This document shows, in pieces, positions 19,442 to 28,333 of a stretch of DNA of 64,000 nucleotides. The number at the start of each line of letters is the position of its first letter. The first letter of the stretch is position 1. Position numbers and translations under genes: made by a program. The stretch comes from an uncultured Pseudomonadota bacterium. GTDB taxonomy: Bacteria; Pseudomonadota; Gammaproteobacteria; Steroidobacterales; Steroidobacteraceae. The notes under the pieces are model-generated. The model made no database searches, was not told the origin of the DNA, and saw only the letters and a list, made by a program, of their open reading frames with translations. The stretch covers positions 62,001-126,000 of the forward strand of contig CAIKZZ010000007.1 of NCBI GenBank assembly GCA_903832085.1, read 5' to 3'.

Positions 19442-19472
19442 TGTAGGGCTCCACTCGCACTGGAGCTCTACA
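19442..19472 (+). other. Strong 12-bp hairpin between hpf and rapZ, no U-tract
   Basis: TGTAGGGCTCCA (19442-19453) can pair with TGGAGCTCTACA (19461-19472) over 12 base pairs with one G-U, around the 7-nt loop CTCGCAC. No run of T follows, so it is not a canonical terminator. It stands 54 bp before rapZ, where ptsN is found in related operons. It could be an RNase processing or mRNA-stability element. Confidence 0.6.
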
Positions 19473-19526
19473 CCTCGTATGATTGCGCTTAGCGGCGTGA
19501 TTCCTGCAAAACTGTATAGGTCAGCT

Positions 19527-20393
19527 ATGCGCTTAATAATCGTTAGTGGTCTGTCTGGCTCAGGCAAGAGCGTCGCTCTTAATGTCCTTGAAGACTTGGG
19601 CTGGTACTGTGTGGACAATATTCCGACGGCGCTGCTAAACGATTTTATTTCGTATTCAATACGGCGCGACAGTAAGGTTTATGATCGCTGCGCGGTTGGA
19701 ATCGATGCCCGTAACGAACCACACGACATTGCCGCTGTTCCACAGCTAGCACAAGATTTGCGCCGCAGCGGCATAGAGTGCGAAATAGTTTTTCTGCATG
19801 CCACCGAGAACGCGCTATTGCGACGCTATGGTGACACGCGGCGCCGGCATCCTCTCGCGCATGACGGGCTGAGCCTTAAAGATGCCCTAGCGGCTGAGCT
19901 CAAGCTGCTGGAACCAATCACCTACTCAGCTGATCTAGTCATTGATACAACGACTAGTAGTGTCCATGATCTGCGGGATTTACTCGGCAAGCGCATCGAG
20001 AAGCGTCACCCAGGACGACTGTCGATTATGTTTGAGTCTTTCGGTTACAAACACGGGATCCCAGCTGGCGCTGATTTTGTGTTCGACGCGAGAACTTTAC
20101 CGAATCCTTACTGGGAACCAGCTTTACGCGCCCTTGACGGCCGAGATCGCGCCACTATCGAGTTCTTAGAGAATCAACCTGCCGTTAGCGAGTTTCTAGT
20201 CGACGCTATACAGTTTATCGAGCGTCGGCTACCGCTTTACATCGAAAAGAATCGGGCCTATTTGACGGTAGCTATCGGTTGCACCGGCGGGCAGCACCGA
20301 TCTGTTTTTCTCGTAGAACGTCTCAAAGCGCACTTTTCCGCGTCATACGCGAGCGTCAACGCCCATCACGGATCACTGACGATAAAGTCTTGA
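19527..20393 (+). CDS. rapZ: RapZ, RNase adapter / P-loop nucleotide-binding protein
   Basis: In E. coli RapZ controls glucosamine-6-phosphate synthase by guiding RNase E to the sRNA GlmZ; outside enterics the role may differ. 288 residues from ATG 19527 (E. coli about 284); AGG lies 6 nt upstream, and a longer frame from 19425 would add a non-conserved leader across the intergenic hairpin. Walker A GLSGSGKS at 8-15, DNIPTALL, VGIDARNE and the C-terminal GCTGGQHRSVFL, the family hallmark, are all present. The 3' end overlaps the convergent patatin gene by 28 bp. Confidence 0.95.
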   Translation: MRLIIVSGLSGSGKSVALNVLEDLGWYCVDNIPTALLNDFISYSIRRDSKVYDRCAVGIDARNEPHDIAAVPQLAQDLRRSGIECEIVFLHATENALLRRYGDTRRRHPLAHDGLSLKDALAAELKLLEPITYSADLVIDTTTSSVHDLRDLLGKRIEKRHPGRLSIMFESFGYKHGIPAGADFVFDARTLPNPYWEPALRALDGRDRATIEFLENQPAVSEFLVDAIQFIERRLPLYIEKNRAYLTVAIGCTGGQHRSVFLVERLKAHFSASYASVNAHHGSLTIKS

Positions 20394-21580
20394 ATCTCCC
20401 CACGGCGCGCCATCGCGTCTTTATATCCTAGCAATATGAGCTCGCGCGTATAGCGCGCTTCGAATAATAAATAGCTAAGTAACATGCGACCACCCGGGTT
20501 TGCTGCGCCCATCGTTCGAAAAAGTATCTTAAGAGCCCGCGGTAACTCTGCAGTATGGCGCGCGGCTATCAAGCTGAAATCCATTGTCGGATAAATCGTC
20601 AAAATATCTTTGCGCGGATGGTTTACCGCTGAATGGCTGTGCGTGACTTCTGACATTCGCGCAGACTGCTTTACTCGTTCAATATCTTGCTGAATACCAT
20701 CGGCAAAAAGAGTATCGAGCATGAAACCAAAGATATGGCCGAAGCTAGGTGAGTTTGCACTACCGCGCGAATGCGTACTGGCGCCCTCCAATTGCTTACT
20801 ACCCGCACTATCGGGTGATGGCCTGACTCCAATAACCAGTAGACGCTCAGCCCCAAGTTCAAGCGCGGACTGCAATGGCGAGGCCTGCCGCATGGCGCCG
20901 TCACCATAAAATCCGTCCTGCAGTAATACTGGTGGGAATATAAATGGCACAGCGGCGCTGGCCATTAGGTGGTCTAGGCACAACTCTTCCTGTCTACCGG
21001 CCTGCCAATTATTTTTCCAGGGCACCTGGTCGTGCGCGGACTCATAAAATGAGACCGCCAAGGAGTTCTCGTAGGAGGTTGCGTTAATCGCGATAGCGTC
21101 CAGCGTTCCATGCTCAAGATGCTGCCGAATCTTCGCGAAATTCACATGCCGCCCAAGCAGCTGCCGTAGCGGACTATTGTCAAACAAAGATCGCGGCGGC
21201 GGTAACAAAAAGCCACCTGATAGAAGCGCTAACAGCCAGTGCGTTCCCGCCCGCAACATACTGGCTGTGTCAGCGCAAAATACTTGATCGATATGGAAAT
21301 TCCGCCAAACTCTTTCGAGATTCCAAGTGCCGAACCGAAATTGACTCGCATGACTAGCAAGTACCGATGCAATGATTGCTCCGGCCGAAGTGCCACAGAG
21401 CACACGAAACGGCAGCGGAGCCGTCTGCGGCATCATCTGAGAGATGGCTCTCAATACCCCAACCTGATAGGCCGCGCGCGCACCGCCCCCAGGGAGTATT
21501 AGACCCACGCCAGACCGACGGCGCTCGCGCACCTGCACTGTCATTGCATCACTAAGGGCACCGCTGTTCATGACCGACAT
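20366..21580 (-). CDS. Patatin-like phospholipase
   Basis: Serine acyl hydrolase with a Ser-Asp dyad acting on phospholipid or acylglycerol; substrate unknown. The oxyanion motif GGGARAAYQVGVLRA, the nucleophile elbow GTSAG and the DGA motif (YGDGAMRQASPL, with the Asp) are intact. A C-terminal extension of about 150 residues includes IYPTMDFSLIAARHTAELPR and the YLLFEARYTRELILLG segment. No signal peptide is evident, so it is probably cytoplasmic or membrane-associated. Several starts are possible (21604, 21580, 21571, 21544) and none has a good ribosome site. Convergent overlap with rapZ; divergent from the peroxiredoxin gene. Confidence 0.9.
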   Translation of the reverse strand: MSVMNSGALSDAMTVQVRERRRSGVGLILPGGGARAAYQVGVLRAISQMMPQTAPLPFRVLCGTSAGAIIASVLASHASQFRFGTWNLERVWRNFHIDQVFCADTASMLRAGTHWLLALLSGGFLLPPPRSLFDNSPLRQLLGRHVNFAKIRQHLEHGTLDAIAINATSYENSLAVSFYESAHDQVPWKNNWQAGRQEELCLDHLMASAAVPFIFPPVLLQDGFYGDGAMRQASPLQSALELGAERLLVIGVRPSPDSAGSKQLEGASTHSRGSANSPSFGHIFGFMLDTLFADGIQQDIERVKQSARMSEVTHSHSAVNHPRKDILTIYPTMDFSLIAARHTAELPRALKILFRTMGAANPGGRMLLSYLLFEARYTRELILLGYKDAMARRGEIQDFIVSDP

Positions 21581-21672
21581 ATTATGCGCACATGACACAA
21601 ACAATTGGTTTAGTATTAAGCGGTAGCTGCGTTATTTTACTGCGGCCTTCCACCGTGCTTTGGAGCTCCCGT

Positions 21673-22260
21673 ATGCGCCCCACGATCTTGAAAACTTTTA
21701 GGTTTCCCAAATTGCGCACGCTATACATGGCAGTGCTCGCCAGCCTCGTTACTCTAGTTGTAACTCCTGCATTCAGCGCAGCGGCACCAGCAGTTGGTTC
21801 AGCCGCTCCGGCATTTCGCCTGCAAGACCAGACCGGCGCTTGGCATCAGCTATCTGATTATAGTGGCAAGTGGGTGGTACTTTACTTTTACCCTAAAGAC
21901 CAGACGCCTGGATGCACTACACAGGCATGTGAGTTACGCGACAATATATTCGCGTTCCGCAAGCTGCAAGCTACAATCCTTGGAGTGAGCGTCGACGATG
22001 TGGCCTCGCATAAAGAATTTGTCGAGAAACACGGATTGCCTTTCACACTGCTTGCTGATAGTACGAAAACTACTGCCAAAAGTTATGGCGTGCTTGTCAA
22101 AATGATGGGCATATTTGAACTTGCTCAGCGGGACACATTTATCATCAGCCCAGATGGGACGATTGCTCAGCACTGGGAAAACGTTGACCCGAAGGGTCAC
22201 TCGGCTTTAGTCCTTGCTGAGCTCGAAAAGCTACAAGCGAGCGCTGCGGCGAAAAAGTAA
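21673..22260 (+). CDS. Exported Bcp/PrxQ-type thiol peroxidase
   Basis: Peroxiredoxin that reduces H2O2 and organic peroxides. The family core is VGSAAPAFRLQDQTGAWHQL, then YFYPKDQTPGCTTQACELRD, where the peroxidatic Cys is followed five residues later by a resolving Cys, as in PrxQ/Bcp. Unlike E. coli Bcp, it begins with a signal peptide (MAVLASLVTLVVTPAFSAAA), so it is likely periplasmic. ATG 21673 is chosen because GGAG lies 7 nt before it; 195 residues. Upstream frame to 21592 overlaps the divergent gene and is less likely. Confidence 0.9.
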   Translation: MRPTILKTFRFPKLRTLYMAVLASLVTLVVTPAFSAAAPAVGSAAPAFRLQDQTGAWHQLSDYSGKWVVLYFYPKDQTPGCTTQACELRDNIFAFRKLQATILGVSVDDVASHKEFVEKHGLPFTLLADSTKTTAKSYGVLVKMMGIFELAQRDTFIISPDGTIAQHWENVDPKGHSALVLAELEKLQASAAAKK

Positions 22261-22314
22261 CGCGGGTTCTAACGAAGACGGGTCATTCGCGTACATGCCA
22301 TGCGCGCGATGGCC

Positions 22315-23499
22315 CTAGCGTGCGTTCAGCGCACGCATTGCTCGGTCGATACCCGCTAGAGTCAGCGGAAACATCCGTCCCTCAAATAGTCGACGCATCA
22401 GGTCGATAGATGGCACGTAACCCCAACGATTTTCTGGCTCCGGATTAAGCCAGACATGCTTCGGATACGCCTGTCTCAGACGGGTGAGCCATGCCGAACC
22501 TGGCTCTTCGTTCCAATGCTCTACGCTACCGCCAGCCTGCAAGATTTCGTAAGGCCCCATAGCAGCATCGCCTACAAAAACAAGTCTGTAGTCAGATCCA
22601 TAGGTACGCATGACCTCTGCTAACGACATGCGTTGTGAATGGCGTCGATGGTTGTCACGCCAAACGCTCTCATATACGCAGTTGTGAAAATAATAATACT
22701 CAAGATGCTTAAACTCGCTGCGCGCTGCTGTGAAAAGCTCTTCCGACAAGCGCACATGATCATCCATAGAACCGCCTACATCCAAAAATAGCAGAACTTT
22801 TATTGTGTTACGACGCTCCGGAACTAGCCGCAAATCAAGCCACCCAGCGTTACGCGCAGTCGCGTCAATCGTGCCACCAAGATCGAGCTCCTCTGCTGCA
22901 CCCTCGCGGGCGAAGCGCCTTAATCGCCGCAGCGCTAGCTTGATATTGCGGGTACCTAGCTCAAGAGTGTCATCGAGATTACTAAATTCACGTCGGTCCC
23001 ACACTTTAACTGCTTGCCGCTCTCGCGACTCATCCTGACCGATGCGCACCCCCTCTGGGTTGTAGCCGTATGCACCAAATGGCGATCGCCCAGCAGTACC
23101 AACCCACTTGTTGCCTCCCTGGTGTCGCGACTTTTGTTCACTAAGCCTCTCCCTAAGCGCCTCCATTAATGCGTCTAGGCCGCCGAGGGCTTCAACCTTT
23201 GCGCGCTCCTCAGCCGATAGAAGCAGCTCGGCCTGACGGCGCAGCCACTCAGCAGGTAACTGAGATGCCTCTAGTATCTGCAGTGCGTTTTCCACGCCCT
23301 TAAAGTGGTCGGAAAAAACACGGTCATAGCGATCATAGTACCGCTCGTCTTTGACAAGAACGAGACGCGCTAAATAATAGAAATCATCAACGGATAGCGA
23401 AGTTGCGCGCTCCTTAAGCCCCTCTAAAAGAGCGAGGAACTCCGTGATAGACACCGGGACACCGCCGTCACGCAGCATGTAGAAAAAGCGGATAAGCAT
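22315..23499 (-). CDS. VWA domain protein of the CoxE/YehP-like type
   Basis: 394 residues with a C-terminal von Willebrand A-like domain whose metal site reads DVGGSMDDH (a DxGxS form), preceded by a long helical N-terminal part (MLIRFFYMLRDGGVPVSITEFL) typical of VWA/CoxE proteins. Such proteins act with a MoxR AAA+ ATPase in maturation or metal insertion of partner complexes; the target here is unknown. It follows the MoxR-type gene by 12 bp and is certainly cotranscribed. The central WDRREFSNLDDTLELGTRNIK region is usual for this subfamily. Confidence 0.9.
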   Translation of the reverse strand: MLIRFFYMLRDGGVPVSITEFLALLEGLKERATSLSVDDFYYLARLVLVKDERYYDRYDRVFSDHFKGVENALQILEASQLPAEWLRRQAELLLSAEERAKVEALGGLDALMEALRERLSEQKSRHQGGNKWVGTAGRSPFGAYGYNPEGVRIGQDESRERQAVKVWDRREFSNLDDTLELGTRNIKLALRRLRRFAREGAAEELDLGGTIDATARNAGWLDLRLVPERRNTIKVLLFLDVGGSMDDHVRLSEELFTAARSEFKHLEYYYFHNCVYESVWRDNHRRHSQRMSLAEVMRTYGSDYRLVFVGDAAMGPYEILQAGGSVEHWNEEPGSAWLTRLRQAYPKHVWLNPEPENRWGYVPSIDLMRRLFEGRMFPLTLAGIDRAMRALNAR

Positions 23500-23511
23500 A
23501 TTTGAGACGGC

Positions 23512-24366
23512 TTACCGGTTCTGACGTCGATCCATAAACACAAGTTTCTCAAATAGGTGTACGTCTTGTTCATTTTTAAGGAGCGCGCCATACATCAATG
23601 GAACAGCACTTTGGCCGTCTGCGCCACGCAATGCCTCAGCAGATATGTCATCTGCTAATAGCAACTTCAACCAGTCAAGCAACTCAGAGGTAGATGGTTT
23701 TTTCTTTAAACCAGGCACTTCACGCAAGCGATAAAACGACTCCAGAGCTTCTTTTAGAAGATCCGCTTTAATATTCGGATAATGCATTTCTATGATACGC
23801 GTCATTGTTGCGGCATCTGGAAAGCGAATGTAATGAAAGAAACAGCGGCGCAAAAACGCGTCAGGAAGCTCTTTGTCATTATTGCTTGTAATTAAAATTA
23901 TTGGTCTATGGCGGGCTTTGATTAGCTCGCGTGTCTCATAGACATAAAATTCCATTCGATCCAGTTCACGCAGCAGATCGTTTGGAAACTCGATATCTGC
24001 CTTGTCAATCTCATCAATCAGCAAAACCGGCTGCTCATCACTTATAAACACTTCCCACAGGCGTCCTTTTACAATGTAATTACCGATATCTGCGACCCGC
24101 GCCTCGCCTAATTGAGAATCACGTAACCGAGACACAGCGTCGTACTCATAAAGGCCCTGTTGCGCCTTTGTCGTTGACTTTATATGCCATTCGAGCAACG
24201 GCTTTTTTAAGGAGTGCGCAATCTCTTCCGCCAGTTGGGTCTTTCCCGTGCCCGGCTCACCCTTGATTAACAAAGGTCGTGACAGTGTCACCGCAGCATT
24301 CACTGCCAGCGCAAGATCTTCAGTCACAACATAGCGGTCAGTACCTTGAAAACGAATCGCGGCCAT
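23512..24366 (-). CDS. MoxR-family AAA+ ATPase
   Basis: AAA+ chaperone-like ATPase, expected to work with the adjacent VWA protein. 284 residues. Walker A GEPGTGKT at about 36-43, Walker B PVLLIDEIDKAD at about 113-124, sensor-1 ITSNNDKELPDAFLRRCFFHY with the arginine finger, as in the MoxR group. The family is known for paired MoxR-VWA genes that activate or assemble enzymes. The upstream penicillin-acylase gene ends 45 bp before it on the same strand, so all three could form one unit. Confidence 0.92.
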   Translation of the reverse strand: MAAIRFQGTDRYVVTEDLALAVNAAVTLSRPLLIKGEPGTGKTQLAEEIAHSLKKPLLEWHIKSTTKAQQGLYEYDAVSRLRDSQLGEARVADIGNYIVKGRLWEVFISDEQPVLLIDEIDKADIEFPNDLLRELDRMEFYVYETRELIKARHRPIILITSNNDKELPDAFLRRCFFHYIRFPDAATMTRIIEMHYPNIKADLLKEALESFYRLREVPGLKKKPSTSELLDWLKLLLADDISAEALRGADGQSAVPLMYGALLKNEQDVHLFEKLVFMDRRQNR

Positions 24367-24411
24367 ACTTAGAACCCATTTTTTTCAACAAACAGTGAGA
24401 ATCAAGGCTCG

Positions 24412-26802
24412 CTAGTCTTTAGAACTGCGGGCCTCAGGTACAAGCATAAGACTATGCGCAGGTGGCCCTGGAAGAAATGGCGCGCTTGCGCCATGCGCCC
24501 AATCAACATGTCCTGCGCGGTAATACGATGATAGCGGATGGCCGCTTTGCCCAGTAGGCATCTCAAAATAGGCCTCCTTCTCGTGCCCAGGTGAAACACC
24601 AAACCGCTCAGATGCCCCGAAATGGGCACCGCTGACCCGCGGCATATCAGTGTCTCCCGGTAGTTGCTCAGCAGGCATATCAAGAAACGAGCTCAGAGCC
24701 GGAATTGCACTCGAAAGCGGATGCTGAATATGCACGACGTCGGCTTTCCCCCAGGTGCACTGGGCGAGGACAGGACAGCTAGGATCAAGATTACTCAGCG
24801 AGGCATCTACAGCGAGCAGCAGAAATGCACGCCAGTCCGATGATCCAGGCGGCACTAAGTGCGCAGGTTCTGCAGTGAGCAAAGACCACAATGGACCCTC
24901 AAAGGAAGCCGGCGGCTCAAACCGAAAGGCGGGATACTTCTCGTGCGCCGGTAGTATTAGAGCGTCAAATACTCGATTCTCTACCTCCTGACGAAAAGCA
25001 CGCACTAAGCGATAGGCCGCATCATTAATGGCAGCATGACCAGTCCAACCCGCCAATGCGCGAGACAGCTCTGCTCGTCGCGGCCGCCCCTCAATCGCTG
25101 CCGAATCAAGCAACTCAACTAACCGTTTGTGCCAACGCTGTAAAAACACAGCAGTATCATCCGTCTGCACTGCCAACATGTCTTCGGGGGTTTGCTGATT
25201 ACCGCGTGCTTGCAATTTGCGCACAGCTTGTAGTGCACGTGCACCGCGATCATAGCCACCATCCCCGATTATTTTGAGCGCATCGCCACCCACGACACGG
25301 GCATTTGCCGTCACGATCTGTCCAATAACTGGATCAACCAGACGAGGATGGGCTGCTGGTGGAATCCATCCCTTAAAACCGAGCAGTTGATCAGTCGACA
25401 GACGCGGGACCTCTGTGTTGTCTCCGTTGCGCGCAGGAATCGCACCTGCAATGGTCCAACCAATGTGCCCCACCGCATCCCCGACCACAAAATTCTGTGC
25501 TGGAATCCCGCTACGCGCGGCGATGTCGAGCGCTGCAGTAGCATTCGTGGCCGTTTCAAGATCAAGCAGCCCAAGATTCAAAGCGGCGGGATCATGGGCT
25601 GCCCACATCAGCGCATACAGCTGGCCGGTGGCACTCCCGATAACTGGACCAAAGCGTGTGCCTAAGACATCAAGGTCAATTGATGCCGCTCCGCGCACGC
25701 GTATCTGCTCATGGGCATGCATCAATGGCTCACTACCACGGGCGGTTAAATAGTGATCAGACTGAGCAGGGTCTAAAACCAGCCTGACGACATCTTGAAA
25801 GTCTCCATAGCTATTGGTAAATCCCCAGGCGACTTTACCGTTGCTACCAGCAACGACCAATGGTGCGCCAGGCAATGTAACGCCAGTGATATCTACCGCG
25901 TTACCGTTGCTAGACGTCAGCACCATGCGTGCCCGGTACCAGGTATTGGGCACCCGCAAACCAAGGTGCATATCATTCGCAATAAGCGCGGCACCAGATT
26001 GGGTACGAGCACCACTCAGCACCCAGTTGTTGCTGCCAACCAGAGACTGCGTACGGCCATGTCGCGCTAAACCACCTCGCTGAGATGACATCAACCGAAG
26101 ATCATACTGACTCGCCGTCGGGATCACAGGATCATCACGATGCGTATTATCTTGGGCAGCATCCCAGTCAGTCGCATCCGCATAGAGGAACCGAGCCACG
26201 GCGTCGGGCAACTGCTCGGCAACTAAACCGCGCTGTATTTTCGTATGCGCCTCCGGGTCCTGTAGTTGGACGAACATCGCCAGCACCACCAATATGCTGT
26301 CTTCTGGTAGCCACTCCTGCGGTGTTGCACCTAATAAGAGGTATTCAAATGGCCTGCCCTTAAGCTCGGCCGTACCCGCATTTACACCAGCGGCATACGC
26401 CCCTAGCAGCTGCAACTGCTCGACCGAGAGACCTGCAATCACCTTGCGAGCAACAGCGCGAAAACCATGTACCCGTAGGCGTCGATCCGTATCCACAGTG
26501 CTGGGGCCAAGCAACTCGGACAGCTCACCTGCGCTCGCTCGCCGTAGCAAATCCATCTGGAAACGACGATCCTGTGCGTGAACAAGGCCTAGGCCATAGG
26601 CAATATCGGCTCGCGTGCTGCCTGTTACCGTTACAACACCGCGGTCATCACGCTCGACGTTAACCTGCTTCGCAAGCGTCTTTGATAATAGCTGCCCATC
26701 TAGAACTGGCAGGCTAAGCCATAAGAATCCGTATGCCGCCGAACAGAACAGAATCACGCATAGAACTAAAGCCACCCCTAATCGCAAAAACAATTTCTGC
26801 AC
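24412..26802 (-). CDS. Penicillin acylase family (Ntn) amidohydrolase
   Basis: Secreted or periplasmic Ntn-hydrolase precursor of 796 residues; family members cleave penicillin G, cephalosporin side chains or acyl-homoserine lactones. A signal or anchor segment (ALVLCVILFCSAAYGFLWL) is followed by the alpha-chain (AYGLGLVHAQDRRFQMDLLR), a spacer, and the autocatalytic Gly256-Ser257 site in VGSNNWVLSG, where Ser becomes the beta-chain N-terminal nucleophile. The late NG.. and SVSPGHE-type C-terminal signals (RFGVSPGHEKEAYFEMPTGQ) fit. Starts with GTG 26802, AAGGG 9 nt upstream. Natural substrate cannot be told from sequence. Confidence 0.93.
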   Translation of the reverse strand: MQKLFLRLGVALVLCVILFCSAAYGFLWLSLPVLDGQLLSKTLAKQVNVERDDRGVVTVTGSTRADIAYGLGLVHAQDRRFQMDLLRRASAGELSELLGPSTVDTDRRLRVHGFRAVARKVIAGLSVEQLQLLGAYAAGVNAGTAELKGRPFEYLLLGATPQEWLPEDSILVVLAMFVQLQDPEAHTKIQRGLVAEQLPDAVARFLYADATDWDAAQDNTHRDDPVIPTASQYDLRLMSSQRGGLARHGRTQSLVGSNNWVLSGARTQSGAALIANDMHLGLRVPNTWYRARMVLTSSNGNAVDITGVTLPGAPLVVAGSNGKVAWGFTNSYGDFQDVVRLVLDPAQSDHYLTARGSEPLMHAHEQIRVRGAASIDLDVLGTRFGPVIGSATGQLYALMWAAHDPAALNLGLLDLETATNATAALDIAARSGIPAQNFVVGDAVGHIGWTIAGAIPARNGDNTEVPRLSTDQLLGFKGWIPPAAHPRLVDPVIGQIVTANARVVGGDALKIIGDGGYDRGARALQAVRKLQARGNQQTPEDMLAVQTDDTAVFLQRWHKRLVELLDSAAIEGRPRRAELSRALAGWTGHAAINDAAYRLVRAFRQEVENRVFDALILPAHEKYPAFRFEPPASFEGPLWSLLTAEPAHLVPPGSSDWRAFLLLAVDASLSNLDPSCPVLAQCTWGKADVVHIQHPLSSAIPALSSFLDMPAEQLPGDTDMPRVSGAHFGASERFGVSPGHEKEAYFEMPTGQSGHPLSSYYRAGHVDWAHGASAPFLPGPPAHSLMLVPEARSSKD

Positions 26803-26862
26803 TGCAAATTGCCCTTGTAAAAATCAGCGCCGTTATTAACTTTTCACTCACGAAACCAAAAG

Positions 26863-26878
26863 CATGCGACTTCGCACG
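26863..26878 (-). terminator. Weak candidate terminator after pyk
   Basis: Just beyond the pyk stop on the minus strand, CGTGCG and CGCATG (plus 26873-26878 and 26863-26868) form a 6-bp stem with one G-U around AAGT, followed by CTTTTGGTTT. The stem is short and the T-run broken, so this is only a possible end of the tkt-gap-pgk-pyk transcript. Confidence 0.3.
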
Positions 26879-26881
26879 ACG

Positions 26882-28333
26882 CTAGAGGTCGACCTTTAAA
26901 ATCTTCATGGCATTGGTACCGCCGGCGACACCCGAGAACTCGCCCTTGGTCACGATTACGAGCTCACCCGCTTTGCAAATATTCAGCCTCAATAGCTCTG
27001 CACAAATTGACGAATACAACGCGTCTGCAGCGATATGCGTCACATCAAAAGCAACAGGATATACGCCACGATATAAGGTCACGCGACGCTGGGTTGTCTC
27101 GTGGCGGGTAAATGCGAAAATAGGAATGTCTGAGCGGATGCGCGACATCCACAGAGGAGTAGATCCTGACTCAGTCAACGCCACGATGGCACGAACATCC
27201 ATATGGTTGGCGGCGTACATCGCAACGCGTGCAATCGCCTCATCCGTGGCATGAAATGTCTCATCCGATATTTGCAGTGGGCTTTTGCCACGCTCGAACT
27301 GATATTTTTCGGCCCCCACGATCACCTGCGCCATTGTCTCAACCGCTTTTATCGGATAGTTCCCAATAGCACTTTCAGCAGACAACATGACGGCATCCGT
27401 TCCATCAAGAACGGCATTCGCTACATCTGACACCTCAGCACGCGTAGGAATCGGGTTTAAAATCATCGATTCCATCATCTGAGTCGCCGTAATTACTACC
27501 CGAAAGTGATGGCGCGCACGACTAATAATCCGCTTCTGCAGCCCTGTCAACTCAGCGTAACCAACCTCCACACCAAGGTCACCACGCGCCACCATGACAG
27601 CGTCACTGGCAAGAATAATGTCATCTAAGTTGTGGATCGCTTCGGTGCGCTCTATTTTTGCGACGGTACGACCTAAGCCACCTGCGGCCCGCAGCAGACG
27701 TGCGGCCTCCAGCATGTCATCCGCTGTCTTAGGAAACGACACCCCGAGATAGTCAACACCAATGCGCGCAGCCAATTCGATGTCGCGGCGGTCTTTCTCA
27801 GTGATAGCACCTGCAGACAGGCCGCCTCCACGCCGATTAAGACCCTTGTTATCAGACAGTTGTCCACCAACGCTAATCCGCGTCAGAACCTTCGAGCCAA
27901 TAACGCCGGTCACTTCAAGAACAATCAGTCCGTCATTGAGGAGCAAGGTGTCGCCCTCATGGACATCATGAATCAAGTCTTTATAGGCACAACCCACGCT
28001 ATCTTTTGTTCCAGCGCCTGCGGCAAGCGCTACATCCAGCGTAAAGAGTTCACCCTCATGCAAATGCACAGGCCCATCTTTAAACTGCTCGATACGGATT
28101 TTAGGGCCTGACAGATCTCCCAAAATACTCACGTGCCGACCCATGCGCTTGGCAGAAGCGCGCACACGACTTGCCCGCTCTATATGCTCCTCAGGCTTGC
28201 CATGCGAAAAATTAAGGCGAGCCATATCGGTGCCCGCCAAAATTAGTGCATCGAGGACTTCAGGCTCGTCACAAGCCGGACCAATCGTAGCGACGATCTT
28301 TGTGCGGCGCCGCAGGACCTGTTCAAACGCCAT
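26882..28333 (-). CDS. pyk: Pyruvate kinase
   Basis: Converts PEP and ADP to pyruvate and ATP. 483 residues. [10 protein letters not shown] near the N-terminus, MARLNFSHG, the metal/phosphate-site block [16 protein letters not shown] with the catalytic lysine, the [10 protein letters not shown] and TATQMMESM motifs are all intact. The C-terminal allosteric domain ends at [14 protein letters not shown]. Start overlaps the pgk 3' end by 11 bp. Last gene of tkt-gap-pgk-pyk. Confidence 0.97.
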   Translation of the reverse strand: MAFEQVLRRRTKIVATIGPACDEPEVLDALILAGTDMARLNFSHGKPEEHIERASRVRASAKRMGRHVSILGDLSGPKIRIEQFKDGPVHLHEGELFTLDVALAAGAGTKDSVGCAYKDLIHDVHEGDTLLLNDGLIVLEVTGVIGSKVLTRISVGGQLSDNKGLNRRGGGLSAGAITEKDRRDIELAARIGVDYLGVSFPKTADDMLEAARLLRAAGGLGRTVAKIERTEAIHNLDDIILASDAVMVARGDLGVEVGYAELTGLQKRIISRARHHFRVVITATQMMESMILNPIPTRAEVSDVANAVLDGTDAVMLSAESAIGNYPIKAVETMAQVIVGAEKYQFERGKSPLQISDETFHATDEAIARVAMYAANHMDVRAIVALTESGSTPLWMSRIRSDIPIFAFTRHETTQRRVTLYRGVYPVAFDVTHIAADALYSSICAELLRLNICKAGELVIVTKGEFSGVAGGTNAMKILKVDL

